64,000 nt of DNA from positions 1 to 64,000 of the forward strand of contig JBGGMV010000064.1 in the NCBI GenBank assembly GCA_041287865.1, in the 5' to 3' direction. The stretch's first letter is position 1; each line of letters opens with the position of its first letter. Position numbers and translations under genes: made by a program. A model generated the notes under the pieces. It saw only the letters and a list, made by a program, of their open reading frames with translations, searched no databases and was not told the DNA's origin. The DNA is from JAPWJZ01 sp041287865 (GTDB lineage: Bacteria > Pseudomonadota > Alphaproteobacteria > Micavibrionales > UBA2020). This document shows, piece by piece, positions 43,478 to 52,642 of the stretch.

Positions 43478-44570
43478 TAAAAAAACAATCGTATTGGCCG
43501 CAGGCGGCACGGGCGGGCATCTGTTCCCCGCCGAAGCGCTGGCGCAGGAACTGCTGCATCGCGGGCATAAGGTGATTATCGTCACTGACAAGCGCGGCAA
43601 TGCCTTCAAGAGCCTTGGCGACCGCGTGGAGATCCACACCGTGCGCGCCGCGACGCTGAAGGCGGGCATCGTATCGAAAGCCAAGGCCGTGCTGGATATG
43701 GGCATCGGCATCGTGCAGGCCGGTGTAAAATTAAAGCAATGGAAGCCCGATGTGATCGTCGGCTTCGGCGGTTACCCTTCGTTCCCCGGCGTTTTCGCGG
43801 GGCAGAAACTGGGCATCCCGACCATTTTGCATGAACAGAATGCCGTGCTGGGCAAGGCCAATGTCTGGCTGGCAGATAAAGCCGAGCAGATCGCCGTATC
43901 GCTGCCCGGCACCAAGGGCGTGAAGAAAAAGAACGAGGAAAAACTGGTCATCACCGGCAACCCCGTGCGCGCCGACATTGTCGCGACGCGGAACGCCGTG
44001 TACCAGCCGCCCGCTACGAACATGAATATCTTCATCACCGGCGGCAGCCAGGCGGCGAAAGTTTTCGCCGAGGTCGTGCCCGCCGCCGTCGGCCAATTGC
44101 CCGACGATATGAAGAAAAAACTGAACGTCGTGCACCAGTGCCGCGAGGACGATATCAAGGCGACAGAGGCGAAATATGCGCAGGCCGGCGTGAATGTGGA
44201 GATTAAATCATTCTTCAACGACATGGCCGACCGCCTGAAAGGCTGCCACCTGTTTATCGGCAGATCCGGCGCATCGACGGTGGCGGAGATTGCAACCGTG
44301 GGGCGCCCCGCGATTTTCGTGCCCTATCCGGGACACGCCGATATGCAGCAGAAACACAATGCCGAAACCGTCTGCAGCAATGGCGGCGGGTGGCTGATGA
44401 TGCAGGACGGCTTTACGCCCGAAACGCTGGCCGCGCAGCTGAAAGAAATTATCAACGATCCGCATAAACTGGTGATTGCGGCGGCGGCGGCGAAAGCCTG
44501 CGGCCAGCCCGATGCGGCAAAAAATCTGGCAGATGTTGTTGAAAAGAAACTGGCGGCACCGAAACCGTAA
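43470..44570 (+). CDS. murG: Lipid II synthase (UDP-GlcNAc transferase)
   Basis: A 366-residue GT-B glycosyltransferase adding GlcNAc to lipid I on the inner membrane face. Motifs: AAGGTGGHLFPAEALA, GFGGYPSFPG, LHEQNAVLGKANVWL, ITGNPVR, GGSQAAKVFAE and the donor-binding FIGRSGASTVAEIATVGRPAIFVPYP (given as range about 263-288). Its TAA overlaps the ATG of the small Cys protein by one base. Confidence 0.97.
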   Translation: MPDKKTIVLAAGGTGGHLFPAEALAQELLHRGHKVIIVTDKRGNAFKSLGDRVEIHTVRAATLKAGIVSKAKAVLDMGIGIVQAGVKLKQWKPDVIVGFGGYPSFPGVFAGQKLGIPTILHEQNAVLGKANVWLADKAEQIAVSLPGTKGVKKKNEEKLVITGNPVRADIVATRNAVYQPPATNMNIFITGGSQAAKVFAEVVPAAVGQLPDDMKKKLNVVHQCREDDIKATEAKYAQAGVNVEIKSFFNDMADRLKGCHLFIGRSGASTVAEIATVGRPAIFVPYPGHADMQQKHNAETVCSNGGGWLMMQDGFTPETLAAQLKEIINDPHKLVIAAAAAKACGQPDAAKNLADVVEKKLAAPKP

Positions 44571-44869
44571 TGAAATGTAGTTTTTGTAAAAAGCGCGCGA
44601 TTCAGAAAGACGGCTCCTTTGTGTTCTTAGGGGGCGGAGCCCTCTTCATGCAGGACAAGAAAAATGGCGGGCCGCATGAAAAAATGGAAGCGCTTTTCGA
44701 TGTAGGAATTCACGGCGGCCAATCCACGCCTGATGTGATCCATCATATCGACACGGACCAATCTCAAGGCCAGTTCGAAATAAATTTTTGCTCGACAAAA
44801 TGTCTGAGAAAGTTCTTCGACAAGATTGTGGATAAATTAGAGACAAAGAAAAAGAAAGAAAACAGATGA
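44570..44869 (+). CDS. Small Cys-rich (zinc-ribbon-like) protein inside the dcw cluster
   Basis: A 99-residue unrecognised protein between murG and murC, with TAATG and ATGA overlaps on both sides, so it is translated with them. Residues 3-6 are a CSFC (C-x-x-C) pair and 73-77 a CSTKC pair (FCSTKCLRKFF), which together could hold one zinc ion. A Gly-rich middle with HHID follows the first pair, and the end is very basic (KKKKENR). The DNA is AT-richer than murG or murC. I know of no member of the dcw cluster like it. Confidence 0.7.
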   Translation: MKCSFCKKRAIQKDGSFVFLGGGALFMQDKKNGGPHEKMEALFDVGIHGGQSTPDVIHHIDTDQSQGQFEINFCSTKCLRKFFDKIVDKLETKKKKENR

Positions 44870-46359
44870 AACAGGCTTTCCCCTTCCCCATCGGCACGGT
44901 GCATATTATCGGCATCGGCGGCATCGGTATGAGCGGCTATGCCGAGGTGCTGCATAATCTTGGTTACAAGGTGCAGGGGTCTGACCAGTCCGAAAACGCC
45001 AACGTGATGCGCCTGCGCGCGCTGGGCATCAAGGTATCGATCGGTCATGCGGCCGAAAACATCATCAACGGCGATGGCAAACCCTGCGCCGTTGTGGTGA
45101 AATCGACGGCGGTGAAGGACACCAACCCCGAAATTATCGCCGCCAAGGCGCAGAATGTGCCGGTCATTCCGCGCGTCGCGCTGCTGGCCGAGCTGATGAA
45201 ATCGAAATGGTGCGTGAATATTTCCGGCACACATGGCAAGACGACCACCACGTCGATGATCGGCCATGTGATGGAAAAATCGGGCCTTGACCCCACCGTC
45301 ATCAACGGCGGCATCATCAACGCCTATGGCACCAATACGCGCATGGGCGCATCGAACTGGATGGTTGTGGAATCGGACGAGAGCGACGGCACATTCGCCA
45401 AGCTGCCGTCGGTTGCCAGCATCATCACCAATATCGACCCCGAGCATATGGATTATTTCGGCGATTTCGAGACGGTGAAGGACGCTTACGTCGCTTACGC
45501 GCAGAACCTGCCGTTTTACGGCCTGGTGGTCGCCTGCATCGACCATCCGGTTGTCGAAGAATTGCTGCCGCGTTTCCAGCGCCGTGTAACGACCTATGGT
45601 TTTTCGGACAAGGCCGATATTCAGGCCGTGAATGTCGAAACGACACCGGAGGGCCTGACCTATGATATCAAGATCAACAATCCGCGCCTGACGGGCTTCG
45701 GCCCTGAAATCAAAGGCGTGAAGTTGCCGATGTTCGGGCCGCATAACGTGCTGAACTCGCTGACCACTTTCGCCATCGGCCATGATATCGGCATTCCGGC
45801 GGAGAAGATCATCGCGGCGCTGTCGAAATTCTCGGGCGTGAAGCGCCGCTTCTCGACCACCGGCATCGTCAACGGCGTGACGGTGATCGACGATTACGGC
45901 CACCATCCGGTCGAAATCGCGGCCGTGCTGCGCGCGGGCCGCGATGCGATTTCGGGCAACAAGGCCCAAAACAAGAATAATCGCGCGGGACGCCTGATCG
46001 CGCTGGTGCAGCCGCACCGTTACACGCGCCTGTCATCCCTGTTCGATGAATTCTGCACCTGTTTCACGCTGGCCGACGAAGTGATCGTGGCCGATGTTTA
46101 TTCGGCGGGGGAAGAACCCATTCCGGGTGTGAACAAGGAAGCGCTGGCAAGCTGCATCCGTAAATCGGGCAAGGACAGGGTGCATACATTGAATGCACCA
46201 ACCGATCTGGCGCCGCTGGTGGCCAGCATCGCGAAGCCCGGCGATTTCGTGATCTGCCTTGGCGCAGGAACGATTACGCAATGGGCGCATGCGCTGCCGA
46301 AGGAACTGGAACAAATCTGGGGCATCGCGCCCGCCAAGGCGAACGGGACGCATAAATAA
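44866..46359 (+). CDS. murC: UDP-MurNAc:L-alanine ligase
   Basis: A 497-residue Mur ligase adding the first L-Ala. Motifs: VHIIGIGGIGMSGYAEVL, ATP loop NISGTHGKTTTTSMIGH, ESDESDGTFAKL, NIDPEHMDYFG, DYGHHPVEIAAVL and QPHRYTRLSSL. It starts inside the end of the small Cys protein gene and its stop overlaps murB by one base. Confidence 0.98.
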   Translation: MKQAFPFPIGTVHIIGIGGIGMSGYAEVLHNLGYKVQGSDQSENANVMRLRALGIKVSIGHAAENIINGDGKPCAVVVKSTAVKDTNPEIIAAKAQNVPVIPRVALLAELMKSKWCVNISGTHGKTTTTSMIGHVMEKSGLDPTVINGGIINAYGTNTRMGASNWMVVESDESDGTFAKLPSVASIITNIDPEHMDYFGDFETVKDAYVAYAQNLPFYGLVVACIDHPVVEELLPRFQRRVTTYGFSDKADIQAVNVETTPEGLTYDIKINNPRLTGFGPEIKGVKLPMFGPHNVLNSLTTFAIGHDIGIPAEKIIAALSKFSGVKRRFSTTGIVNGVTVIDDYGHHPVEIAAVLRAGRDAISGNKAQNKNNRAGRLIALVQPHRYTRLSSLFDEFCTCFTLADEVIVADVYSAGEEPIPGVNKEALASCIRKSGKDRVHTLNAPTDLAPLVASIAKPGDFVICLGAGTITQWAHALPKELEQIWGIAPAKANGTHK

Positions 46360-47357
46360 TGACCACCACCGCCCCCACATTGCAGTCGCTGCAAGACGGC
46401 CCGCGTTTTCCCGCGGGGCTGGTCGAGAAGCTGCCGAAGGTGCGCGGGCGGCTGACGCCGAATGCGCCCTTGGGCCATATGACATGGTTCGGCGTGGGCG
46501 GCCCTGCGGAAGTTTTGTTCAAGCCCGCAGATAAAGAAGACCTTGTCAATTTCGTCACGCACTGCCCGAAGGATATTCCGATTACTGTGCTGGGCGTGGC
46601 GTCGAACCTGATTATCCGCGACGGCGGCGTGCCCGGCGTTGTTATCCGCATGGGGCGTGAATTTGCGACCATCGAGGCGTTGTCGACCAACGTGACGGCG
46701 GGCGCGGCTGCGCTTGATATGAACGTTGCGCTGCATGCGGCGAAGCATAGCATCGCGGGACTCGAGTTTCTGTCGGGTATCCCCGGCACCATCGGCGGGG
46801 CGCTGCGCATGAACGCGGGTGCCTATGGCGGCGAGGTGAAGGACGTATTGATTGCGGCGGAAGTCCTGTTCCGCGACGGCACGGTGAAGGAAATGACGGC
46901 GAAGGACATGGGGCTTTCATACCGCCACAATGACCTGCCGAAGGACGTGATCTTCATGGGCTGCCGCCTGCGCGGCCATACGGGCAAGGTGCCGGACATC
47001 GAGAAAAAGATGGACGAGATTAAAACCAAGCGGTCGGAAAGCCAGCCGATTAAAACAAAAACCGGCGGCTCGACATTTGCCAATCCGGACGGCAAGCGCG
47101 CCTGGCAGCTGGTGGACGAAGCTGGCTGCCGCGGTTTCAAAATCGGCGGCGCGCAAATTTCCGAGATGCATTGCAATTTCATGATCAATACCGGCGACGC
47201 AACCGCCGCCGATATCGAGCGTCTGGGCGAAGAAGTGCGCAAACGTGTTGCGGAAAAGTCGGGCATCATGTTACGCTGGGAAATCAAGCGTATCGGCATC
47301 CCGCTTGAAAAAGATAACGACATTAAAGAGATGATTGGAAAGAGCGATGGCCACTAA
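46359..47357 (+). CDS. murB: UDP-N-acetylenolpyruvoylglucosamine reductase
   Basis: A 332-residue FAD enzyme that reduces enolpyruvyl-UDP-GlcNAc to UDP-MurNAc. Signatures: TWFGVGGPAEVLFKPAD, LGVASNLIIRDGGVPGVVIRMG-like FAD region (near 85-106), IPGTIGGALRMNAGAYGGE, SYRHNDLPKDVIF and GGSTFANPDGKRAWQLVDEAG (range about 229-249, active-site Ser and Glu side). Position after murC is usual. Confidence 0.96.
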   Translation: MTTTAPTLQSLQDGPRFPAGLVEKLPKVRGRLTPNAPLGHMTWFGVGGPAEVLFKPADKEDLVNFVTHCPKDIPITVLGVASNLIIRDGGVPGVVIRMGREFATIEALSTNVTAGAAALDMNVALHAAKHSIAGLEFLSGIPGTIGGALRMNAGAYGGEVKDVLIAAEVLFRDGTVKEMTAKDMGLSYRHNDLPKDVIFMGCRLRGHTGKVPDIEKKMDEIKTKRSESQPIKTKTGGSTFANPDGKRAWQLVDEAGCRGFKIGGAQISEMHCNFMINTGDATAADIERLGEEVRKRVAEKSGIMLRWEIKRIGIPLEKDNDIKEMIGKSDGH

Positions 47358-48294
47358 ACGCAAGACAGTCGCAGTGTTAAAAGGGGGCTGGTCCTCCGAG
47401 CGCGATGTTTCCCTGTCTTCCGGCGCGGAATGCGCCAAGGCGCTCCGCGAAAAAGGCTATGACGTCAAAGAGATAGACGTGCAGCGCGACCTCTCGCTGC
47501 TGATCGCGGCGCTCACGCCCGCGCCCGATGTTGTCTTTAATGCCTTGCACGGCAAATGGGGCGAGGACGGCTGCGTGCAGGGGGTGCTTGAAATCCTGAA
47601 CATCCCCTATACCCATTCCAGTTCGCTCTCGTCTGCCTTGGCGATGAACAAGCAGCGCGCGAAAGAAATCCTGAAGCCCATGGGCGTTCCCTGCCCCGAG
47701 GGCGAGCTCATTCATATTGACGAGATCCGGAAGGGGCGCATCCCCTTCGAGCCGCCTTACGTGGTGAAGCCGAATAACGAGGGCTCCTCCGTCGGTGTAT
47801 ATATTGTACGTCAGGGCGACAACAAGCCGCCGCTGGGCCTCGACAAATGGTCTTACGGGCCTTATGCGCTCGTCGAAAAATACATTCCGGGCCGCGAATT
47901 GTCGGTCGGCGTGATGGGCGCACAGGGCGAGAAGCCGCGCGCGATCACCGTTACGGAAATAAAGACAGCCCTCGATTTCTATAACTACGAGGCGAAATAC
48001 GCTGCCGGCGGATCGGTCCACGTGATCCCCGCCAACATCAATGCGGAAGTTTTCGAGGAAGCGAAGCGCATTGCCGCCTTCGCGCACGAAAAACTTGGCT
48101 GCACAGGTGTCACGCGCAGCGATTTCAGGTATAATGATTTAGAACCGGGTGTTTCGGGACTCTTTTATCTCGAAACGAATACACAGCCCGGCATGACGCC
48201 TACTTCGCTGGTTCCGGAGCAGGCGGCTCACTTGGGGATGACTTTTGGGGACCTTGTGGAATGGCTCGTCGAAAACGCGGCGATACATACATAA
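47347..48294 (+). CDS. ddl: D-alanine:D-alanine ligase
   Basis: A 315-residue ATP-grasp enzyme making D-Ala-D-Ala. ATG 47347 is preferred over the in-frame TTG at 47335, since GGAAAGAG precedes it and VAVLKGGWSSERDVSL follows directly. Further motifs: NALHGKWGEDGCVQG, ALAMNKQRAKEIL, VVKPNNEGSSVGVYIV, LVEKYIPGRELSVGV and YLETNTQPGMTPTSLVPEQA (metal site). It overlaps murB by 11 bases. Confidence 0.97.
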   Translation: MATKRKTVAVLKGGWSSERDVSLSSGAECAKALREKGYDVKEIDVQRDLSLLIAALTPAPDVVFNALHGKWGEDGCVQGVLEILNIPYTHSSSLSSALAMNKQRAKEILKPMGVPCPEGELIHIDEIRKGRIPFEPPYVVKPNNEGSSVGVYIVRQGDNKPPLGLDKWSYGPYALVEKYIPGRELSVGVMGAQGEKPRAITVTEIKTALDFYNYEAKYAAGGSVHVIPANINAEVFEEAKRIAAFAHEKLGCTGVTRSDFRYNDLEPGVSGLFYLETNTQPGMTPTSLVPEQAAHLGMTFGDLVEWLVENAAIHT

Positions 48295-48312
48295 GGTTAA
48301 GACTGGGGATAG

Positions 48313-49134
48313 ATGAAGTTCTTGAATTGGCGCGGAGCTCCGCTTTCGCGCCGGAGCGCCCGCGTATGGATGCTCCGGCTGCGCACATGCGGCATTGTGC
48401 TGGGCGTTGTCGGGCTGACCGGCGGCGCCGGCTATTACGGCTGGACGCGCCTGCCCTTCGCGCTGGTATCATCCTGGGTATCCGAAAAAACACTGACAAC
48501 GACTGCCGCCGCCGGTTTCCACGTGAACGAAATTCTGGTCACGGGCAGGAAGCGCATTTCGCAGGATGATCTGCTGGCGCGCCTCAACGTGCATTACGGC
48601 GACCCGATCTTCGGCGTCAATGTCACCGCCGCGCGCGACCAGCTTGCCGAAATTTCATGGGTAAAGGATATTTCCGTCACCCGCCGCCTGCCCGATAAAA
48701 TCGTCGTGCAGTTGAAAGAGCGCGCGCCTGCCGCGCTGTGGCAGTACCAGAAGAAACTTTCCGTCATCGACGCCGACGGCCGCACACTGGCATCCAAAGA
48801 CCTTGGTGAATTCCAGAGCCTGCCGCTCGTCGTCGGCGAAGACGCGCCCGAACATGCGGCGGCGCTGCTGCGCATGCTGGCGGCGGAGCCTGCGGTGATG
48901 CAGCAGCTGTCCAGCGCGGTGCGCGTCGGTTCGCGCCGCTGGGACCTGCGCCTGAAAAACGGCATCAACGTCAAGCTGCCCGAGGCCGAGGCCGAACTGG
49001 CGCTGGCGCGCCTTGCTGCGGAAAGCGACGGCTTGCTGACCAAGAATATCGTATCCATCGACCTGCGCCTGCCGGAACAAATCACCGTGCAGCCCGGGCC
49101 GGCACAAGTCACAGAAGATAAAAAAACCATCTAA
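48313..49134 (+). CDS. ftsQ: Cell division protein FtsQ
   Basis: A 273-residue bitopic divisome protein. A basic cytoplasmic start and one transmembrane helix (about 24-42) are followed by a POTRA domain (GFHVNEILVTGRKRISQDDLL, range 68-88) and the FtsQ domain with WVKDISVTRRLPDKIVVQLKE (range about 115-135) and DGRTL. It recruits FtsB/FtsL. GGGGATAG precedes the ATG. Normal place between ddl and ftsA. Confidence 0.95.
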   Translation: MKFLNWRGAPLSRRSARVWMLRLRTCGIVLGVVGLTGGAGYYGWTRLPFALVSSWVSEKTLTTTAAAGFHVNEILVTGRKRISQDDLLARLNVHYGDPIFGVNVTAARDQLAEISWVKDISVTRRLPDKIVVQLKERAPAALWQYQKKLSVIDADGRTLASKDLGEFQSLPLVVGEDAPEHAAALLRMLAAEPAVMQQLSSAVRVGSRRWDLRLKNGINVKLPEAEAELALARLAAESDGLLTKNIVSIDLRLPEQITVQPGPAQVTEDKKTI

Positions 49135-49149
49135 AAAAGCGGGGAAAAG

Positions 49150-50502
49150 ATGATGAAGGAAGACAAAGGCGAACTGAAGGCACATAAACCGCAGGCTGGC
49201 AAAACCCAGCCGCAGCGGCAAAAGCATCAGGAAAACCTGTTTTCCAAGAACATCATTGCCGCGCTCGATATCGGCTCGTCGAAAGTTGTCTGCTTTATCG
49301 CCGAGATCAAGAGCCACGGCACGATCGAAGTGGTCGGCATCGGCCATCAGGCATCCAAGGGCGTGAAATCCGGCACCATCGTCGACCTGAAGGCTGCCGA
49401 AGGCGCGGTCGCCGCAGCGGTCGAGTCCGCCGAGATGATGGCGAAAGACCATTTGCAGGGCAGCCCCATCCGGCAAGTGTTTGTCTCCGTGCCCGGCATG
49501 CATACGCTTACCCATCGCCTGCCCGTGAACGTGCGCATCGGCGGCCATGAAGTGACCGAGCGTGACATTCGCGGCGCGCTGCAGCAGAGCCGCAATGTCG
49601 CCGTGCCCGGCCGTGACGAACTGATCCACGTCATCGCCACCGGCTATTCCATCGACAAGCAGAAGGGCATTTCCGAGCCGCGCGGCATGACGGGCCAGAA
49701 CCTTGAAGTCAATATCGCGCCCGTGACCGCGCTTACGCCCGCCACGCGCAATCTGGCCGGTATCGTCCATCAAAATCACCTCGAGATCGAAGGCTATTGC
49801 GCAGCGCCCTATGCCGCCGGCCTTGCCGCGCTGGTCGAAGATGAAAAAGACCTTGGCTGCACCGTGATCGATATGGGCGGCGGCACGACGGGAATTGCCG
49901 TGTTTTCCGGTGGAAAACTGGTCTATTCGACCGCCATCCCCGTCGGCGGCAACCATGTGACCAGCGATATCGCGCGCGGGCTTCTTACCTCCATGACCGA
50001 TGCCGAGCGCATCAAAACGCTCTACGGATCAGCGCAGGCTGGCGGTCTTGACGACAGTGCGATGATCGACGTTCCGCCGGTCGGCGAAGAAGAACATTCG
50101 CAACCGAACTACGTGCCGCGCTCCGTGCTCGGCAATATCATCCAGCCGCGCATCGAGGAAACATTCGAATTAGTGCGTCAAAAGCTGGATGACAGCGGCA
50201 TCGGCAAAATCGCCGGACGCCGCGTCGTGCTGACGGGCGGCGCATCGCAGCTGCCGGGTCTCTGCGAAATCGGGCAGCTTATTCTTGATAAACAAATTCG
50301 TCTCGGCCGTCCGCAACGCATCAAGGGCCTCGCTGAATCAACCGGCGGCCCCGCATTTTCTGCCTGCGCGGGATTGCTTCACTACGCCGCGGAACATCAG
50401 GATGAAATTCCGCGCGCTGCGCAAAACCAATTCGGCATCAACCTGCCGTTTAACACGCAACTGCTCCACAAGGTAACTCTTTGGTTGAAGGAGAACTGGT
50501 AA
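49150..50502 (+). CDS. ftsA: Cell division protein FtsA
   Basis: A 450-residue actin-like protein that ties FtsZ to the membrane. Nucleotide-binding motifs: AALDIGSSKVVCFIAE, TVIDMGGGTTGIAVFSGG and VVLTGGASQLPGL. The C-terminal end HKVTLWLKENW is the amphipathic membrane helix. A basic, Gln/Lys-rich N-terminal extension of about 33 residues precedes the fold. GGGG stands before ATG 49150. Confidence 0.97.
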   Translation: MMKEDKGELKAHKPQAGKTQPQRQKHQENLFSKNIIAALDIGSSKVVCFIAEIKSHGTIEVVGIGHQASKGVKSGTIVDLKAAEGAVAAAVESAEMMAKDHLQGSPIRQVFVSVPGMHTLTHRLPVNVRIGGHEVTERDIRGALQQSRNVAVPGRDELIHVIATGYSIDKQKGISEPRGMTGQNLEVNIAPVTALTPATRNLAGIVHQNHLEIEGYCAAPYAAGLAALVEDEKDLGCTVIDMGGGTTGIAVFSGGKLVYSTAIPVGGNHVTSDIARGLLTSMTDAERIKTLYGSAQAGGLDDSAMIDVPPVGEEEHSQPNYVPRSVLGNIIQPRIEETFELVRQKLDDSGIGKIAGRRVVLTGGASQLPGLCEIGQLILDKQIRLGRPQRIKGLAESTGGPAFSACAGLLHYAAEHQDEIPRAAQNQFGINLPFNTQLLHKVTLWLKENW

Positions 50503-50673
50503 GCGACTCAAACTGCAAACAACTTCGCGCTTTCTTCTTCCTCTTGCTAATTCTTGGGGGAATATTAGGGGAAAGAGATTGTCAAAAAAAGTGCAAGATC
50601 AAAGCATGATGACTCTGGAAAGCTCGAATCACTTCAAGGTAGAATCATCAATCGAAGCGGAGGAATAAAAACA

Positions 50674-52488
50674 ATGGCAATCAACATTAGAATGCAATCA
50701 CAGACGAACCGGCTCAGGCCGAAAATCACCGTGATTGGCGTCGGCGGTGCCGGCGGCAATGCGGTCAACAACATGATCAATTCCAATCTCGAAGGCTGCG
50801 AATTCCTGGTGTGCAACACCGATGCGCAGGCGCTCGAGGGCAATTCTGCCTCGCATAAAATCCAGCTCGGCGTGAACGTCACGCGCGGCCTGGGCGCTGG
50901 CGCAAACCCCGAAGTGGGTCGTGCGGCAGCCGAGGAAAGCATCGACGAAATCATGGCGTATCTCGAAGGCTCGAACATGGTCTTCGTGACATGCGGCATG
51001 GGCGGCGGCACCGGCACCGGCGCTGCTCCCGTGATCGCACAGGCTGCGCGCGAAGCGGGCATCCTGACCATCGGCGTCGTGACCAAGCCCTTCCACTTCG
51101 AAGGCACGCACCGCATGAAACTGGCCGAGAACGGCATCAACGAGCTGCAAAAGCACGTCGATACGCTGATCATCATCCCGAACCAGAACCTGTTCCGCAT
51201 CGCCAACGAGAAGACGACCTTCGCGGACGCCTTCAAGATGGCCGATGAAGTGCTTCAGTCTGGCGTGCGCGGCGTGACCGACCTGATGGTCATGCCGGGC
51301 CTCATCAACCTCGACTTCGCCGACGTCCGCGCGGTCATGGCAGAGATGGGCAAGGCGATGATGGGCACCGGTTACGGCGAAGGCGAGCGTCGCGCAGTTG
51401 CGGCCGCTGAATCCGCCATTTCCAACCCGCTGCTCGACGATGTCTCGATGAAAGGCGCCCGCGGCGTCCTTATCAACGTCATCGGCGGCTCCGACCTCAC
51501 GCTGTTTGAAGTTGACGAAGCCGTCAACCGCATCCGCGATGAAGTCGATCCCGATGCGAACATCATCTTCGGCTCGACGCAGGACGACACGCTGGATGGC
51601 AAGATGCGCATCTCGGTTGTCGCAACCGGCATCGAAGCGCCGCAGGCTGCTGCCCGCCCCATGCATTATTCGAGCGCTGGCGTTGAACCCGCCCGCCGCC
51701 CGATTACGCAGCAGGCGCCGCAACAGGCTCCCGTGCGCCCCGCCGTCAATACGCAACCCGGTTACACCGCTTACAGCGGCAATTCGGCTGGTGCGCGTGA
51801 TACCGTGCGTGACAGCTACGGCACTGGCAGCCTTCCGGCTTCCATCCTGCCCTCGGCGTCGCGTCCGGTCGTGTCTCCGCACGCTTCGGCAACGGCTCAA
51901 CCCGCTATGGCGCAGCGTCCGCAACAGCAACAGCCGGTCGCGCAAGCGCCCGCCGCTCCGGTTGCAGGCTATGCGCCGCCGCAACCCGGCGATGGCTGGG
52001 ATCGTTCTCCCGAACCGCAGGCCCAGACGGGCTTCGCGCAAGGGGCAACGGGCGGTTACGCACAGACCGCAGCCGCACGCAAGCTGAACGAGCAGGAAGG
52101 CAGCTGGGGCACCAAGCCCAGCACGCCCCCTGTGACGCAAAACTATCCGCAGCGCAATGTGACGGCACCCGCGACAGCGGCCCAGCCCAAAGCACAGCGC
52201 CACGGCAACAGCTTCATCCCCCCGAAACCGGTCGACCCCCGCATCAGCGGCGCAGACCTGTTCGCGGGCGAGACGCTGACCGCGACCAAGACCGAAGCGG
52301 CCGTTGAAAAACAGCCGAAGAAGTCGCCGTCGCTGTTCGAACGCTTTACGCTCCAGCGGGAGAAGGAAGTTACGGTTCCTGCCCCCGCCGCGCCGAAGGC
52401 AGAGCCCAGCCTTACCGTCCAGGAAGGCGGCAAGCAGGCGGAGGACGAGCTGGATATTCCGGCTTTCCTGCGTCGCCAGGCGAACTAA
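50674..52488 (+). CDS. ftsZ: Cell division protein FtsZ
   Basis: A 604-residue tubulin homologue forming the division ring. GTP-binding motifs: GVGGAGGNAVNNMI, the tubulin signature GGGTGTGAAPVIA (about 109-121), and NIIFGSTQDD. After residue 320 comes an unusually long disordered linker rich in Pro, Gln and Ala. The last residues, DIPAFLRRQAN, are the conserved tail that binds FtsA and other partners and have the alphaproteobacterial wording. It has a strong ribosome site GGAGGAA. The 171 bases before it may hold a separate promoter, but no convincing one is seen. Confidence 0.98.
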   Translation: MAINIRMQSQTNRLRPKITVIGVGGAGGNAVNNMINSNLEGCEFLVCNTDAQALEGNSASHKIQLGVNVTRGLGAGANPEVGRAAAEESIDEIMAYLEGSNMVFVTCGMGGGTGTGAAPVIAQAAREAGILTIGVVTKPFHFEGTHRMKLAENGINELQKHVDTLIIIPNQNLFRIANEKTTFADAFKMADEVLQSGVRGVTDLMVMPGLINLDFADVRAVMAEMGKAMMGTGYGEGERRAVAAAESAISNPLLDDVSMKGARGVLINVIGGSDLTLFEVDEAVNRIRDEVDPDANIIFGSTQDDTLDGKMRISVVATGIEAPQAAARPMHYSSAGVEPARRPITQQAPQQAPVRPAVNTQPGYTAYSGNSAGARDTVRDSYGTGSLPASILPSASRPVVSPHASATAQPAMAQRPQQQQPVAQAPAAPVAGYAPPQPGDGWDRSPEPQAQTGFAQGATGGYAQTAAARKLNEQEGSWGTKPSTPPVTQNYPQRNVTAPATAAQPKAQRHGNSFIPPKPVDPRISGADLFAGETLTATKTEAAVEKQPKKSPSLFERFTLQREKEVTVPAPAAPKAEPSLTVQEGGKQAEDELDIPAFLRRQAN

Positions 52489-52510
52489 TCCTTCGCCGCT
52501 TCGGTAAGTA

Positions 52511-52542
52511 AAAAACCCCCGGGAGCGATCCCGGGGGTTTTT
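52511..52542 (+). terminator. Terminator after ftsZ
   Basis: The hairpin CCCCCGGGA-GCGA-TCCCGGGGG followed by TTTTTC, 22 bases past the ftsZ stop. The only strong terminator seen from rsmH onward, so it probably ends the dcw transcript. The A flank would also let it work from the other strand. Confidence 0.92.
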
Positions 52543-52642
52543 CTTTATGGGCGGCTTTCTATTCTTCAGGCGCGCGTGATATGCAAAGAAACCCGCTTGT
52601 GCTATGCTTAACTACTCCTAGAAAAAACTCAAGAATCACTCA

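Noticed and set aside
48655..49956. 433-codon minus-strand frame over ftsQ/ftsA
   Set aside because: Antisense to two certain genes; composition typical of a shadow frame.
50503..50673. Separate ftsZ promoter (TTGTCA near 50579 with a weak -10 17 bases on)
   Set aside because: The -10 match is poor, so I did not annotate it, though a promoter in this gap is plausible.
50698..52203. 501-codon minus-strand frame over ftsZ
   Set aside because: Arg/His/Cys-rich shadow of ftsZ; no motif and no promoter.
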